Assembly (NCBI RefSeq): GCF_028335745.1
Contig: NZ_CP116477.1
Span: 3,472,001-3,536,000 of the forward strand
From: Pectobacterium sp. A5351
GTDB taxonomy: Bacteria; Pseudomonadota; Gammaproteobacteria; Enterobacterales; Enterobacteriaceae
Direction: 5' to 3'
Length of the DNA stretch: 64,000 nt
This document shows positions 47,074 to 56,124 of the stretch, piece by piece; the first letter of the stretch is position 1, and each line of letters starts with the position of its first letter. Both the position numbers and the translations under genes were made by a program. The notes below the pieces were generated by a model that saw only the letters and a list, made by a program, of their open reading frames with translations, searched no databases and had not been told where the DNA came from.

Positions 47074-47499
47074 TTACACGCCGAGCGCGTCAGCAGCCTG
47101 CTCGCTTTCCACTTTGGAAAAATTTGCGTAGGTAAGTGCGTCGAGTAGCGCTGCACGATCGATCGTCGGATAAATCTCCGGGCTCTGCAAAAGCTGGCCG
47201 ATATCCTGAACGCTCAGTTGCGGATAGATAGTGTGTGATGCAACAGCGATGTCACGTGCGGCGTAGCCCAACTTGCGTAAAATCACTGCAATCTGCTGAT
47301 GCGTGATCGTCTCCTGATACACGGTGTAAAGCACATCGGCAATTAATGTCGACGTCAAAACCGAAATACGGGACACATCCCCCGCTCGCCCTCCCAATGC
47401 CTGAAGGATATGATCGACAGCCTGTTCTGGCGTTTTTCCCTGCGCCTGTTGTGAAGCCAGTACGGAAACCAGTTTATTTTTTATTTCATCATTTGCCAT
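47074..47499 (-). CDS. Conserved-looking hypothetical protein, 141 aa
   Basis: A soluble, helix-rich protein with no signal peptide or membrane segment. It begins MANDEIKNKLVSVLASQQ and has a repeated helical pattern with QQIAVILRKLGYAARDIA and SVQDIGQLLQSPEI. Codon use is like that of neighbouring genes and an AACCGAAC region precedes the ATG. I do not recognise the family. The stand-alone position between xynB and the ERIC element gives no functional clue. Confidence 0.7.
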   Translation of the reverse strand: MANDEIKNKLVSVLASQQAQGKTPEQAVDHILQALGGRAGDVSRISVLTSTLIADVLYTVYQETITHQQIAVILRKLGYAARDIAVASHTIYPQLSVQDIGQLLQSPEIYPTIDRAALLDALTYANFSKVESEQAADALGV

Positions 47500-47722
47500 C
47501 GTTCGGTTCCTTCATACATTCATTACAGATGTTATTTTAGTATAAGCACGCTACCTGTCATGGCAGTAATGAGCAAACAAAATCACACGGCGGTACCCTT
47601 GAATAGGTACAAAAAGACATCAATCCGCTCTGAGGTGTATAATAACGGCCTGTTTTAAGAAACGCAGGTTCGTTCTCATCACGAAAGCCACGCGCAGAAA
47701 GATAGCTTGAAGTATGACGGGG

Positions 47723-47849
47723 TATCCCCTAAATAATTCGAGTTGCAGGAAGGCGGCGACACAGTGAGTCCTCAGGAGCTTACATCAGTAAGTGACTGAG
47801 GTGAGCGAGGAAAGCCAACGCACATGCAGCTTGAAGTATGACGGGGATA
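47723..47849 (+). repeat. ERIC element (127 bp)
   Basis: The segment from TATCCCCT to GGGGATA is exactly 127 bp, the canonical ERIC length. It contains the conserved centre CAGGAGCTTACAT followed by AGTAAGTGACTGAGGTGAGCG (the two well-known ERIC primer regions, two mismatches). The end motif GCTTGAAGTATGACGGGG is also present just outside the left end at 47705-47722, a partial second copy. The 514-bp gap 47500-48013 otherwise contains only the nifJ promoter region. Confidence 0.93.
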
Positions 47850-48013
47850 AAACACAGTTTGATACAACTCCGCTTACATCGTTCCACCCTCTTTTTTCCT
47901 GAAATGCGATAATCCTCCGATAAAAATCGTATTTTCGTTTATGCCCAGTCATTTTCATCGCTCGAAAAGACCATGTAAAATGAGGGGCTTAGTGAGCAAA
48001 AAGGCTATAAGTC

Positions 48014-51000
48014 ATGATCACCACCGACGCTAATAACGCCGTCGCCTCCGTGGCCTGGCGAACCAATGAAGTCATCGCCATCTACCCTATCACTCCCAGT
48101 TCCAGCATGGCTGAACAGGCTGCGGCCTGGTCGAGCGACGGCGAGCTGAATATATGGGGCGATACGCCTCGCGTTGTGGAAATGCAATCGGAAGGCGGCG
48201 CGATCGCTACCGTCCACGGTGCATTGCAGACGGGCACACTCGCGACCACATTTACCTCATCGCAGGGCCTGCTGCTGATGATCCCTACGCTGTATAAGCT
48301 GGCCGGCGAGCTAACCCCGTTTGTCCTGCACGTCGCTGCCCGTACGGTTGCGACGCATGCGCTCTCCATTTTCTGCGATCATTCTGACGTCATGGCCGTG
48401 CGCCAGACGGGATGCGCCATGCTGTGCGCCAGCAATGTGCAGGAAGCGCAGGACTTTGCGCTGATTTCACAAATCGCCAGCCTGAACAGCCGTCTGCCGT
48501 TTATCCATTTCTTTGACGGTTTTCGCACCTCGCACGAAATCAATAAGATTGAGCCGCTGAGCGATGAGGTGATTCGCCAACTGCTACCGCAGCAGGCCAT
48601 TGATGCACATCGTGAGCGAGCGCTCACACCAGAACGGCCGGTGATTCGTGGAACCGCCTCAAACCCAGATACCTTCTTCCAGGCGCGCGAAGCAACCAAC
48701 CGCTGGTACGACGCCGCTTATGAGCATGTTGAACAGGCGATGAACGATTTTGCCGCTGCGACAGGGCGCCAGTACCAGCCGTTTGAATACTACGGCCACC
48801 CGGAGGCGACTAAAATCGTCGTCCTGATGGGTTCCGGCGTCGGCACCTGCGAAGAGGTAATCGATACACTGTTGATGCGCGGTGAGAAAATCGGCGTGGT
48901 GAAAATCCGCCTGTACCGCCCGTTTTCCGCCAAACATCTGCTGGCAGTGATTCCGCAAACGGCGAAAAGCATCGCGGTGCTGGATCGCACCAAAGAACCG
49001 GGAGCGCTGGCAGAACCGCTATACCTCGATGTGATGACCGCGCTGGCCGAGGCGTTCTCCGCAGGTGAGCGTTCACTTATGCCACGTGTCATTGGTGGTC
49101 GTTACGGGCTGTCCTCCAAAGAATTTACCCCGCAGTGCGTACAGGCGATCTTTAATGAGTTAGCACTCGCCAACCCACGACCGCGCTTCACAGTAGGGAT
49201 TTATGACGATGTCACCCATCTTTCCCTGCCACTGCCGGAACAGCATTTCCCAGGTAACGCATCGCTCGAAGCGCTGTTCTACGGCCTGGGCAGTGACGGC
49301 ACCGTTTCCGCGACCAAGAATGCGATCAAAATCGTCGGTGAAACCACCCCGATGTTTGTGCAAGGCTACTTTGTCTATGACTCGAAGAAAGCCGGTAGCC
49401 TGACCGTTTCCCATATGCGCGTGGGCCCGCACCCGATCAACTCAGCCTACCTGATCGATCAGGCAGATTTCGTCGCCTGCCATCAGTGGCAGTTTATCGA
49501 CAAATACAGCATGGTCGAACGCCTGAAACCCGGCGGCGTTTTCCTGATCAACTCACCGTATAGCAGCGACGATCTGTGGCACCGCTTGCCACAAGAAGTG
49601 CAGGCAGAGCTGAACCAGCGCAATGCCCGTGTGTACTGCATCAACGCCGCCAAGATTGCCCGTGAATGCCATCTGGGTGCACGCATCAACACCGTCATGC
49701 AGATGGCGTTCTTCCATCTGTCACAGATTCTGCCAGCCGATGTGGCGGTGGAAAAACTGCGTACCGCCATCGCCAAGAGCTACGGCAGTAAAGGTCAGGA
49801 ACTGGTTGAACGCAACTGGCAGGCGCTGAGCGCCACATTGGACGCGCTGGCCGACGTGCCGCTGGATGCCGTCAACCCAGACAGCCCGCAGCGCCCGCCG
49901 GTGGTTTCCGACGCCGCGCCCGATTTCGTCAAAACCGTCACGGCCGCCATGCTGGCGGGACTGGGCGATACGCTACCTGTTTCAGCACTGCCGCCCGATG
50001 GCACCTGGCCGACTGGCACCACCAAGTGGGAAAAGCGCAATATCGCGGAAGAGATTCCACTCTGGCAACCGCAGCTTTGTACACAGTGTAACCACTGCGT
50101 CGCCGCCTGCCCGCACTCGGCGATCCGTGCCAAAGTCGTCCAGCCTGATGCGATGGAAAATGCGCCTGCCTCACTGCAATCGCTGGATGTGAAAGCACGC
50201 GACATGCGCGGCCAGAAATATGTGTTGCAGGTTGCACCGGAAGACTGCACCGGCTGTAACCTGTGCGTAGAAGTCTGTCCGGCTAAAGACCGTCAGAACC
50301 CAGAAATCAAAGCCATCAATATGGAATCCCGTCTGGATAATCTGGCGGCGGAAAAAGAGAACTTCGATTTCTTCCTGCAATTACCGGAAATCGACAAATC
50401 TGCGCTGGAACGTATTGATATCCGTACATCTCAGCTGATTTCACCGCTGTTCGAGTACTCCGGTGCCTGCTCCGGCTGTGGCGAAACGCCGTACATCAAG
50501 CTGCTGACACAGCTCTATGGCGATCGTCTGCTGGTGGCGAATGCAACAGGCTGTTCATCGATTTATGGCGGTAACCTGCCCACCACGCCGTGGACCACCG
50601 ATGCCAACGGTCGCGGCCCGGCCTGGGCTAACTCGCTGTTCGAGGATAACGCTGAATTCGGTCTGGGCTTCCGCCTGAGCGTCGATCAGCACCGTCAGCG
50701 TGCCGTGCGCCTGCTCAACAAGCTGGCACCGCAGCTACCGCCGGATCTGGTGAACGCATTGCAGGAAGAATCCATCGCGCCCGATCTGCGCCGTCAGCAG
50801 ATCGAACAACTACGTGGATTGCTGGCAGCCATCAATGATACCGACGCCAGCGTGCTGGCAAGCGAATCCGACCACTTTGTCGATAAATCCATCTGGCTCA
50901 TCGGCGGTGACGGCTGGGCTTACGACATCGGCTATGGCGGTTTGGATCACGTCATGAGCCTAAGTGAAAACGTCAACGTGCTGGTACTTGATACCCAGTG

Positions 51001-51547
51001 TTACTCCAATACCGGCGGGCAGCAATCCAAAGCGACGCCGCTGGGCGCAGTGACCAAGTTTGGCGAGAAAGGCAAACGCAAAGCGCGTAAGGATCTCGGC
51101 ATCAACGTCATGATGTACGGTCACGTGTATGTCGCGCAGATCTCACTGGGGGCGCAGTTGAACCAGACGGTAAAAGCGATTCAGGAAGCCGAAGCCTGGC
51201 CAGGTCCATCGCTGATTATCGCGTACAGTCCGTGTGAAGAGCACGGCTACGATCTGGCATTCAGCCACGATCAGATGCGCCAATTGACGGCCACGGGCTT
51301 TTGGCCGCTCTACCGCTTCGATCCCCGTCGTGCCGGAGAGGGGAAAGCCGCGCTGGTCACCGATTCTCGTCCGCCATCAAGCAGCCTGAGTGAAACGCTG
51401 TTGAAAGAGCAACGCTTCCGCCGCCTGAATAGCATGATGCCGGAAGAAACCGCGCAGCTCTATGAAGAAGCAGAGCTGGATCTGCGTCGCCGCTTTGACT
51501 TCCTGACCATGATGGCCGGCAAGGCAGAGAAAAACCCGCAGGAATAA
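48014..51547 (+). CDS. nifJ: Pyruvate:ferredoxin/flavodoxin oxidoreductase
   Basis: 1177 residues, full length for the single-chain enzyme (YdbK/NifJ). Domains in order: PFOR N-terminal and domain II, the gamma part, a 2x[4Fe-4S] ferredoxin domain (CTQCNHCVAACP and CTGCNLCVEVCP), and the ThDP-binding domain with YSGACSGCGETPYIKL and NATGCSSIYGG. The late cysteine in DTQCYSNTGGQQSK is conserved. It oxidises pyruvate to acetyl-CoA, reducing flavodoxin or ferredoxin. A clear terminator follows. Monocistronic. Confidence 0.96.
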   Translation: MITTDANNAVASVAWRTNEVIAIYPITPSSSMAEQAAAWSSDGELNIWGDTPRVVEMQSEGGAIATVHGALQTGTLATTFTSSQGLLLMIPTLYKLAGELTPFVLHVAARTVATHALSIFCDHSDVMAVRQTGCAMLCASNVQEAQDFALISQIASLNSRLPFIHFFDGFRTSHEINKIEPLSDEVIRQLLPQQAIDAHRERALTPERPVIRGTASNPDTFFQAREATNRWYDAAYEHVEQAMNDFAAATGRQYQPFEYYGHPEATKIVVLMGSGVGTCEEVIDTLLMRGEKIGVVKIRLYRPFSAKHLLAVIPQTAKSIAVLDRTKEPGALAEPLYLDVMTALAEAFSAGERSLMPRVIGGRYGLSSKEFTPQCVQAIFNELALANPRPRFTVGIYDDVTHLSLPLPEQHFPGNASLEALFYGLGSDGTVSATKNAIKIVGETTPMFVQGYFVYDSKKAGSLTVSHMRVGPHPINSAYLIDQADFVACHQWQFIDKYSMVERLKPGGVFLINSPYSSDDLWHRLPQEVQAELNQRNARVYCINAAKIARECHLGARINTVMQMAFFHLSQILPADVAVEKLRTAIAKSYGSKGQELVERNWQALSATLDALADVPLDAVNPDSPQRPPVVSDAAPDFVKTVTAAMLAGLGDTLPVSALPPDGTWPTGTTKWEKRNIAEEIPLWQPQLCTQCNHCVAACPHSAIRAKVVQPDAMENAPASLQSLDVKARDMRGQKYVLQVAPEDCTGCNLCVEVCPAKDRQNPEIKAINMESRLDNLAAEKENFDFFLQLPEIDKSALERIDIRTSQLISPLFEYSGACSGCGETPYIKLLTQLYGDRLLVANATGCSSIYGGNLPTTPWTTDANGRGPAWANSLFEDNAEFGLGFRLSVDQHRQRAVRLLNKLAPQLPPDLVNALQEESIAPDLRRQQIEQLRGLLAAINDTDASVLASESDHFVDKSIWLIGGDGWAYDIGYGGLDHVMSLSENVNVLVLDTQCYSNTGGQQSKATPLGAVTKFGEKGKRKARKDLGINVMMYGHVYVAQISLGAQLNQTVKAIQEAEAWPGPSLIIAYSPCEEHGYDLAFSHDQMRQLTATGFWPLYRFDPRRAGEGKAALVTDSRPPSSSLSETLLKEQRFRRLNSMMPEETAQLYEEAELDLRRRFDFLTMMAGKAEKNPQE

Positions 51548-51560
51548 CTCCTCGTCTTTC

Positions 51561-51583
51561 AAACCGGCTTCGGCCGGTTTTTT
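51561..51583 (+). terminator. Terminator of nifJ
   Basis: AACCGGC-TTCG-GCCGGTT with a stable UUCG-type tetraloop is followed by TTTTAT, 15 bp after the stop. Confidence 0.9.
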
Positions 51584-51834
51584 ATGACGTGGCATCCCCG
51601 GCCACCACCCTTACGGGCCGTTGCTGATGCCACGTTAAAAATTTCTCCCGGAAATTTTTTATTGGCAGTTTTCCCCTATCCAAACGAGGCTGAATACCGA
51701 AGAACCCAGCGCAAACCGCCCGGTTTGTCAGGCACAGTAAAGAGGGGCTGACAAGACGCAAGTTACCTTATACTTTATGAGATTATTTGCCCGTTACCAC
51801 GTCAAACCGCTCTCACAGTCGCAGAGGAAGAAAC

Positions 51835-52371
51835 ATGAAAGGAAAGTTCGCACCATCGCAGATTGCATTGCACTGGCTGGTTTTTCTGTTGCTCGTTGTG
51901 ACCTATGCCACCATCGAGCTACGCGGATTTGCTGAACGCGGTTCGCTGCTGCGCACCGTGATGATGGTGACGCACTTTAGCTGTGGCGTAACCATACTGG
52001 TTCTTATGTTGGCTCGTCTGTTCTTGCGCCATCGGCACACCTCCCCCGCTATTACGCCACAGCCCCCTCGCTGGCAAAGTGCGCTGGGGTCGCTCACCCA
52101 CGCCGTTATTTATCTCCTGTTTATCACGCTGCCGATATTGGGCGTTGCCTCACGCTATTACAGCGGACGGGACTGGATGCTTTTTGGTATCGGCATGCCA
52201 ACCGCCGCGACGCCGAATTTCGACCTTGCTGAAACGTTGATTGGCTGGCATGAAACGCTGGCACCGTTAGGCTACTGGCTCATTGCCGCGCATACCGCCG
52301 CCGCCTTGTTCCACCACTATGTCATGAAAGACAACACGCTGCTGCGCATGATGCCAGCCAAGCGCGATTAA
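51835..52371 (+). CDS. cybB: Cytochrome b561
   Basis: 178 residues with four membrane segments and haem-ligand histidines in SQIALHWLVF, VTHFSCGV, GWHETLAPLGYW and AALFHHYV, the CybB pattern. It moves electrons in the inner membrane, probably oxidising ubiquinol. The ATG at 51835 after AGAGGAAGAAAC is chosen over an in-frame ATG at 51787. It is followed 25 bp later by ybeM. Confidence 0.9.
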   Translation: MKGKFAPSQIALHWLVFLLLVVTYATIELRGFAERGSLLRTVMMVTHFSCGVTILVLMLARLFLRHRHTSPAITPQPPRWQSALGSLTHAVIYLLFITLPILGVASRYYSGRDWMLFGIGMPTAATPNFDLAETLIGWHETLAPLGYWLIAAHTAAALFHHYVMKDNTLLRMMPAKRD

Positions 52372-52396
52372 TCGGGCAACGAAGGAGCAAGCAAGA

Positions 52397-53194
52397 ATGA
52401 AAGTCGCACTGGGGCAATTCGCCGTTGACCGCGAGTGGCAACAAAACGCCACGACCATCACTGAATTCATGTCGGCAGCACAGCAAAACGGTGCCGATCT
52501 GCTGGTGCTGCCTGAAGGCGTGCTAGCCCGTGATATCACCAATCCCAACATGGTACTTACCGCCGCTCAGCCACTTGATGGCCCGTTTATTTCGCATCTG
52601 CTGGAAGCCAGCAAAGGCAACAACCTGACGACCATGCTGTGTGTGCATATCCCAAACGGCGAAGGGAAAGTCTGGAATACGCTACTGGCACTGCGCAACG
52701 GCGAGATCGTCGCGCAATACCGAAAACTGCATCTGTACGATGCCTTTTCCGTACAGGAATCGGAAAACGTACTGGCAGGTGAAGCCATTCCACCGCTGTT
52801 GACCATCGCCGGGTTAAACGTCGGGCTGATGACCTGCTATGACATTCGCTTCCCTGAACTTGCCCGCCGTCTTGTGCTGGACGGTGCAGATGTCCTCGTT
52901 CTCCCCTCCGCCTGGATTAAAGGACCGCTGAAAGAAGCGCACTGGGAACTGCTGGTGCGCGCCAGAGCACTGGAAAACACCACTTATCTCGTCGCCGTTG
53001 GCGAATGCGGCGTCAAGAATATCGGCAACAGCATGGTGGTCGATCCTTTAGGCGTTGTTGTGGTTCAGGCACCGGAAACACCAGCTCTGCTGTATGCCGA
53101 CATTGAGCCGGAACGGCTGGCGTACGCTCGTCAGGCTCTCCCGGTATTGGCTAATCGACGCTTTCAGAAACCCACGCTAGACGGGGAAAATTGA
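52397..53194 (+). CDS. ybeM: Deaminated glutathione amidase, nitrilase superfamily
   Basis: 265 residues with the Glu-Lys-Cys triad: Glu40 (LLVLPEGVLARD), Lys110 (YRKLHLYDAF) and Cys147 (LMTCYDIRFPE). Whole-length similarity to E. coli YbeM/Nit1, which hydrolyses deaminated glutathione, a metabolite-repair reaction. In E. coli K-12 ybeM is a pseudogene; here it is intact. Confidence 0.9.
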   Translation: MKVALGQFAVDREWQQNATTITEFMSAAQQNGADLLVLPEGVLARDITNPNMVLTAAQPLDGPFISHLLEASKGNNLTTMLCVHIPNGEGKVWNTLLALRNGEIVAQYRKLHLYDAFSVQESENVLAGEAIPPLLTIAGLNVGLMTCYDIRFPELARRLVLDGADVLVLPSAWIKGPLKEAHWELLVRARALENTTYLVAVGECGVKNIGNSMVVDPLGVVVVQAPETPALLYADIEPERLAYARQALPVLANRRFQKPTLDGEN

Positions 53195-53289
53195 GTGGCG
53201 GTTCACTCTAAGCCGCTTTCTTTCTCATTCGTGCGCCAAAAAGTGTGATTAGTTACACATGTTGTTTCCCTCGGAGGCCATTCTGCACA

Positions 53290-53348
53290 TATAATGCGCA
53301 TCCGGTCGCCAACGCGACCTTAGCAGACCAGCCTCCTGATTCGGGGGG
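53290..53348 (+). promoter_or_regulatory. Promoter and structured leader of the L,D-transpeptidase gene
   Basis: A perfect -10 box TATAAT is at 53290-53295. Two hairpins follow in the presumed 5' leader: GGTCGC-CAAC-GCGACC at 53304-53319 and CCTCC/GGGGG at 53332-53347. They lie 30 to 75 bp before the start codon, so a leader of about 75 bases is expected. Confidence 0.5.
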
Positions 53349-53378
53349 TGCATTTACCACTCAAATAAAGAAACGAAA

Positions 53379-54449
53379 ATGAGTATTCGCGCGATCTTTA
53401 CTGTAGTTCTTGCCGCCGCCGCATTCAGCCAGGCTGCCTTTGCCGTTGTTTATCCTCTGCCTACGGCGAATAGCCGATTGATAGGCGAGAATATCGAAAT
53501 CACCGTACCGGAAGATAGCACGCAGCCGTTGGAGCATTTTGCCGCACAATTCCAAATGGGTCTGAGCAACATGCTGGAAGCCAACCCTGATGCGGACGTT
53601 TACCTGCCCGTTCCCGGCAGCAAAATGGTGATTCCTCATCAGTTGATTCTGCCGGATGCCCCGCGTGAAGGCATTGTTATCAACAGCGCAGAAATGCGTT
53701 TGTACTACTACCCGAAAGGCTCCAAAACCGTGGTCGTGCTGCCAATCGGGATTGGTGAGTTAGGTAAAGATACGCCAATCAACTGGACGACCTCCGTTCA
53801 ACGTAAGAAAGCGGGTCCAACCTGGACGCCAACCGCCAAGATGCATGCCGAATACGCAGCACGCGGCGAGACGCTGCAAAAAGTTTTCCCGGCAGGCCCT
53901 GATAACCCGATGGGTCTGTACGCGCTGTACATCGGCAACCTGTACGCGATCCACGGCACCAACGCCAACTTCGGTATTGGCCTGCGCGTAAGCCACGGCT
54001 GCGTTCGTCTGCGTGCCGATGATATCAAGTATCTGTTCGACCACGTTCCGGTCGGTACTCGCGTTCAGTTCATCAATGAGCCAGTGAAAGCCACCGTGGA
54101 GCCAGATGGTTCACGCTATGTTGAGGTTCACAATCCACTGTCCCGCACGATAGAAGAATTCCATTCTCCATCTCCGGCACCGATCAGCATCACGCCCATC
54201 GTAAGCAAAGTCTTGGCCGACGCCAGCGTGAACACCAGCGAAGTTGCTCAGGCAATCCAGATACGTTCTGGTATGCCGACCAAAATCAATGGTCTGATCG
54301 AGCAAGAGCCCCCGGCTATTCCGGTTGAATCTGCGGCGGTACCGGCTACCCCAGAAGCACAGCCGCAAGATAGCATTAGTGCGGTACAAAATGCCGCACC
54401 GGTTGAATCACAGCCGCCGACTACTGCGACCGACTCCAGCCGTTCGTAA
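53379..54449 (+). CDS. L,D-transpeptidase (YkuD domain)
   Basis: 356 residues. A signal peptide ends near AFAVVYP. A LysM-like segment (about 40-90) precedes the YkuD domain, whose active site is HGTNANFG then SHGCVRLR with nucleophile Cys208. The C-terminal 80 residues are rich in Pro, Ala and Gln. The ErfK/YbiS/YcfS/YnhG group attaches Braun lipoprotein to peptidoglycan or makes 3-3 crosslinks. Which paralogue this is cannot be told. A strong terminator follows. Confidence 0.9.
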   Translation: MSIRAIFTVVLAAAAFSQAAFAVVYPLPTANSRLIGENIEITVPEDSTQPLEHFAAQFQMGLSNMLEANPDADVYLPVPGSKMVIPHQLILPDAPREGIVINSAEMRLYYYPKGSKTVVVLPIGIGELGKDTPINWTTSVQRKKAGPTWTPTAKMHAEYAARGETLQKVFPAGPDNPMGLYALYIGNLYAIHGTNANFGIGLRVSHGCVRLRADDIKYLFDHVPVGTRVQFINEPVKATVEPDGSRYVEVHNPLSRTIEEFHSPSPAPISITPIVSKVLADASVNTSEVAQAIQIRSGMPTKINGLIEQEPPAIPVESAAVPATPEAQPQDSISAVQNAAPVESQPPTTATDSSRS

Positions 54450-54457
54450 TCGCGATG

Positions 54458-54498
54458 ACGCGTTGGAAACCCATGCAGGTTTCCAACGCGTTTCTTTC
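54458..54498 (+). terminator. Terminator after the L,D-transpeptidase gene
   Basis: ACGCGTTGGAAACC and GGTTTCCAACGCGT form a perfect 14-bp stem with a six-base loop, followed by TTCTTTC. It lies between convergent genes and may serve both. Confidence 0.85.
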
Positions 54499-54524
54499 AT
54501 TCCCCTACCGTTTACTACTTCTTC

Positions 54525-55802
54525 CTACTTCTGCGAAGCTTCCAGCGCCTGCGCCACATCAGCGATGATGTCGTCAATGTGCTCAATGCCGACTGAAATT
54601 CTGACCAGATCCTCACTCACGCCCGCTTTCGCCAGCTCTTCCGCATTCAACTGGCGGTGCGTGGTACTGGCAGGATGGCACGCAAGCGATTTGGCATCGC
54701 CGATATTAACCAGCCGTAAGATCATCTTCAGCGCATCAATAAAGTGGCCGCCTGCCGCTTTCCCACCTTTAATGCCAAAACTGATAATCCCAGACGCTTT
54801 ACCCGAGGTAATTTTGTCGCAGTTTGCTTTATAGGGGCTATCCGGCAACGCGCCATAGTTCACCCAGGTAACCAGCGGATGCTGATTCAGGTAGCCAGCC
54901 AACGCTTCCGCATTGCTGCAATGGCGTTCGATACGCAGGCTGAGGGTTTCCAGCCCCTGCAACAGCAAGAACGTGCTGTGAGGGGAAAGCGCCGCGCCCG
55001 TATTGCGTAATGGCACCACCCGGCAGCGTCCGATATAGGCCGCCGGACCGAAAGCGTCGGTATACACCACGCCGTGATAAGAGGGATCGGGCTCGTTCAG
55101 TAACGGGAAACGCAATTTATTCGCCACCCAGTCAAACTTGCCGGAATCGATAATCACACCGCCAATCGTGGTGCCGTGACCGCCGATATATTTGGTCAGC
55201 GAGTGGACGACGATATCGGCACCGTGCTCAAAAGGTCGGCACAGCACCGGCGTCGCCACGGTATTATCGACAATTACCGGAACGCCGTGGCGATGCGCAA
55301 TGTCCGCGATGTTGGCAATGTCCACAATATTTCCCGCCGGATTCCCGATAGATTCACAAAAAACGGCGCGAGTGCGCTCGTCAATCAGCGACTCCAGCGT
55401 CGTAAAATCATCGAAAGAGGCCATCCGCACTTCAACGCCCTGACGCGGCAACGTATGAGCAAACAGGTTATAGGTCCCGCCGTACAGTTGGCTGGTACTG
55501 ACGATATTGTCCCCAACCTGCGTGAGCGCCTGAAGCGAATAAGTAATCGCCGCCATACCGGATGACAGCACCAGCGCGCCAATACCGCCCTCAATCGCCG
55601 CCAGTCGCTGCTCCAGCACGGCGTTCGTCGGGTTCATGATACGGCTATAGATATTGCCTGCCACTTTCAGATCAAACAGATCGGCACCGTGTTGCGTGTC
55701 GTCAAATGTGTAAGACGTCGTCTGGTAAATCGGCACGGCTGCGGACTTCGTTGTCGCTTCAGATTCATAACCATGATGTAGCGCGAGGGATTCAAGTTTC
55801 AT
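54525..55802 (-). CDS. metY: O-acetylhomoserine sulfhydrylase (Cys/Met metabolism PLP enzyme)
   Basis: 425 residues, the MetY length. The pyridoxal-phosphate lysine is Lys204 in VVHSLTKYIGGHG. Other marks are YSRIMNPTNAVLEQRLAA, SSGMAAITYSL and the C-terminal SVGIEHIDDIIADV. MetY makes homocysteine directly from O-acetylhomoserine and sulfide. Enterobacteria normally use O-succinylhomoserine, so this copy may work on imported or alternative substrate. No MetJ box was recognised in the 322-bp gap upstream (55803-56124), which shows no gene. Confidence 0.92.
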   Translation of the reverse strand: MKLESLALHHGYESEATTKSAAVPIYQTTSYTFDDTQHGADLFDLKVAGNIYSRIMNPTNAVLEQRLAAIEGGIGALVLSSGMAAITYSLQALTQVGDNIVSTSQLYGGTYNLFAHTLPRQGVEVRMASFDDFTTLESLIDERTRAVFCESIGNPAGNIVDIANIADIAHRHGVPVIVDNTVATPVLCRPFEHGADIVVHSLTKYIGGHGTTIGGVIIDSGKFDWVANKLRFPLLNEPDPSYHGVVYTDAFGPAAYIGRCRVVPLRNTGAALSPHSTFLLLQGLETLSLRIERHCSNAEALAGYLNQHPLVTWVNYGALPDSPYKANCDKITSGKASGIISFGIKGGKAAGGHFIDALKMILRLVNIGDAKSLACHPASTTHRQLNAEELAKAGVSEDLVRISVGIEHIDDIIADVAQALEASQK

Positions 55803-56124
55803 CTTACGGGCCTTTTTGTTATTCGTTGGAGTGAGGAAAATATCGACACAAAATAGCAGACTGCGCTCGGGAAAAGCACTTGATGATGTAGAAGAAATGG
55901 AGATAAGTTAGTAAAAACAAGACTAAATTTCAGCGTTACATCATTAGGCTGAAGCTCCCTCACAAAACCGCATGTGGCCAAAGAAGCGAATCTGAAAAAG
56001 CGATAGAATTCGCGCGGAGAAAAAAACGTGCGCACCGTAACCTATCTGCGCGTCTTGTATTGCACCGCCTGCAAATCACGGCTACTTTTAACGTCATGGT
56101 TCCCCCCACCCGAAAGCGCAATAA

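Noticed and set aside
47700..47850. CRISPR-like or REP repeat upstream of nifJ
   Set aside because: The sequence is an ERIC element by length and conserved centre; there is no repeat-spacer array anywhere in the window that I could see.
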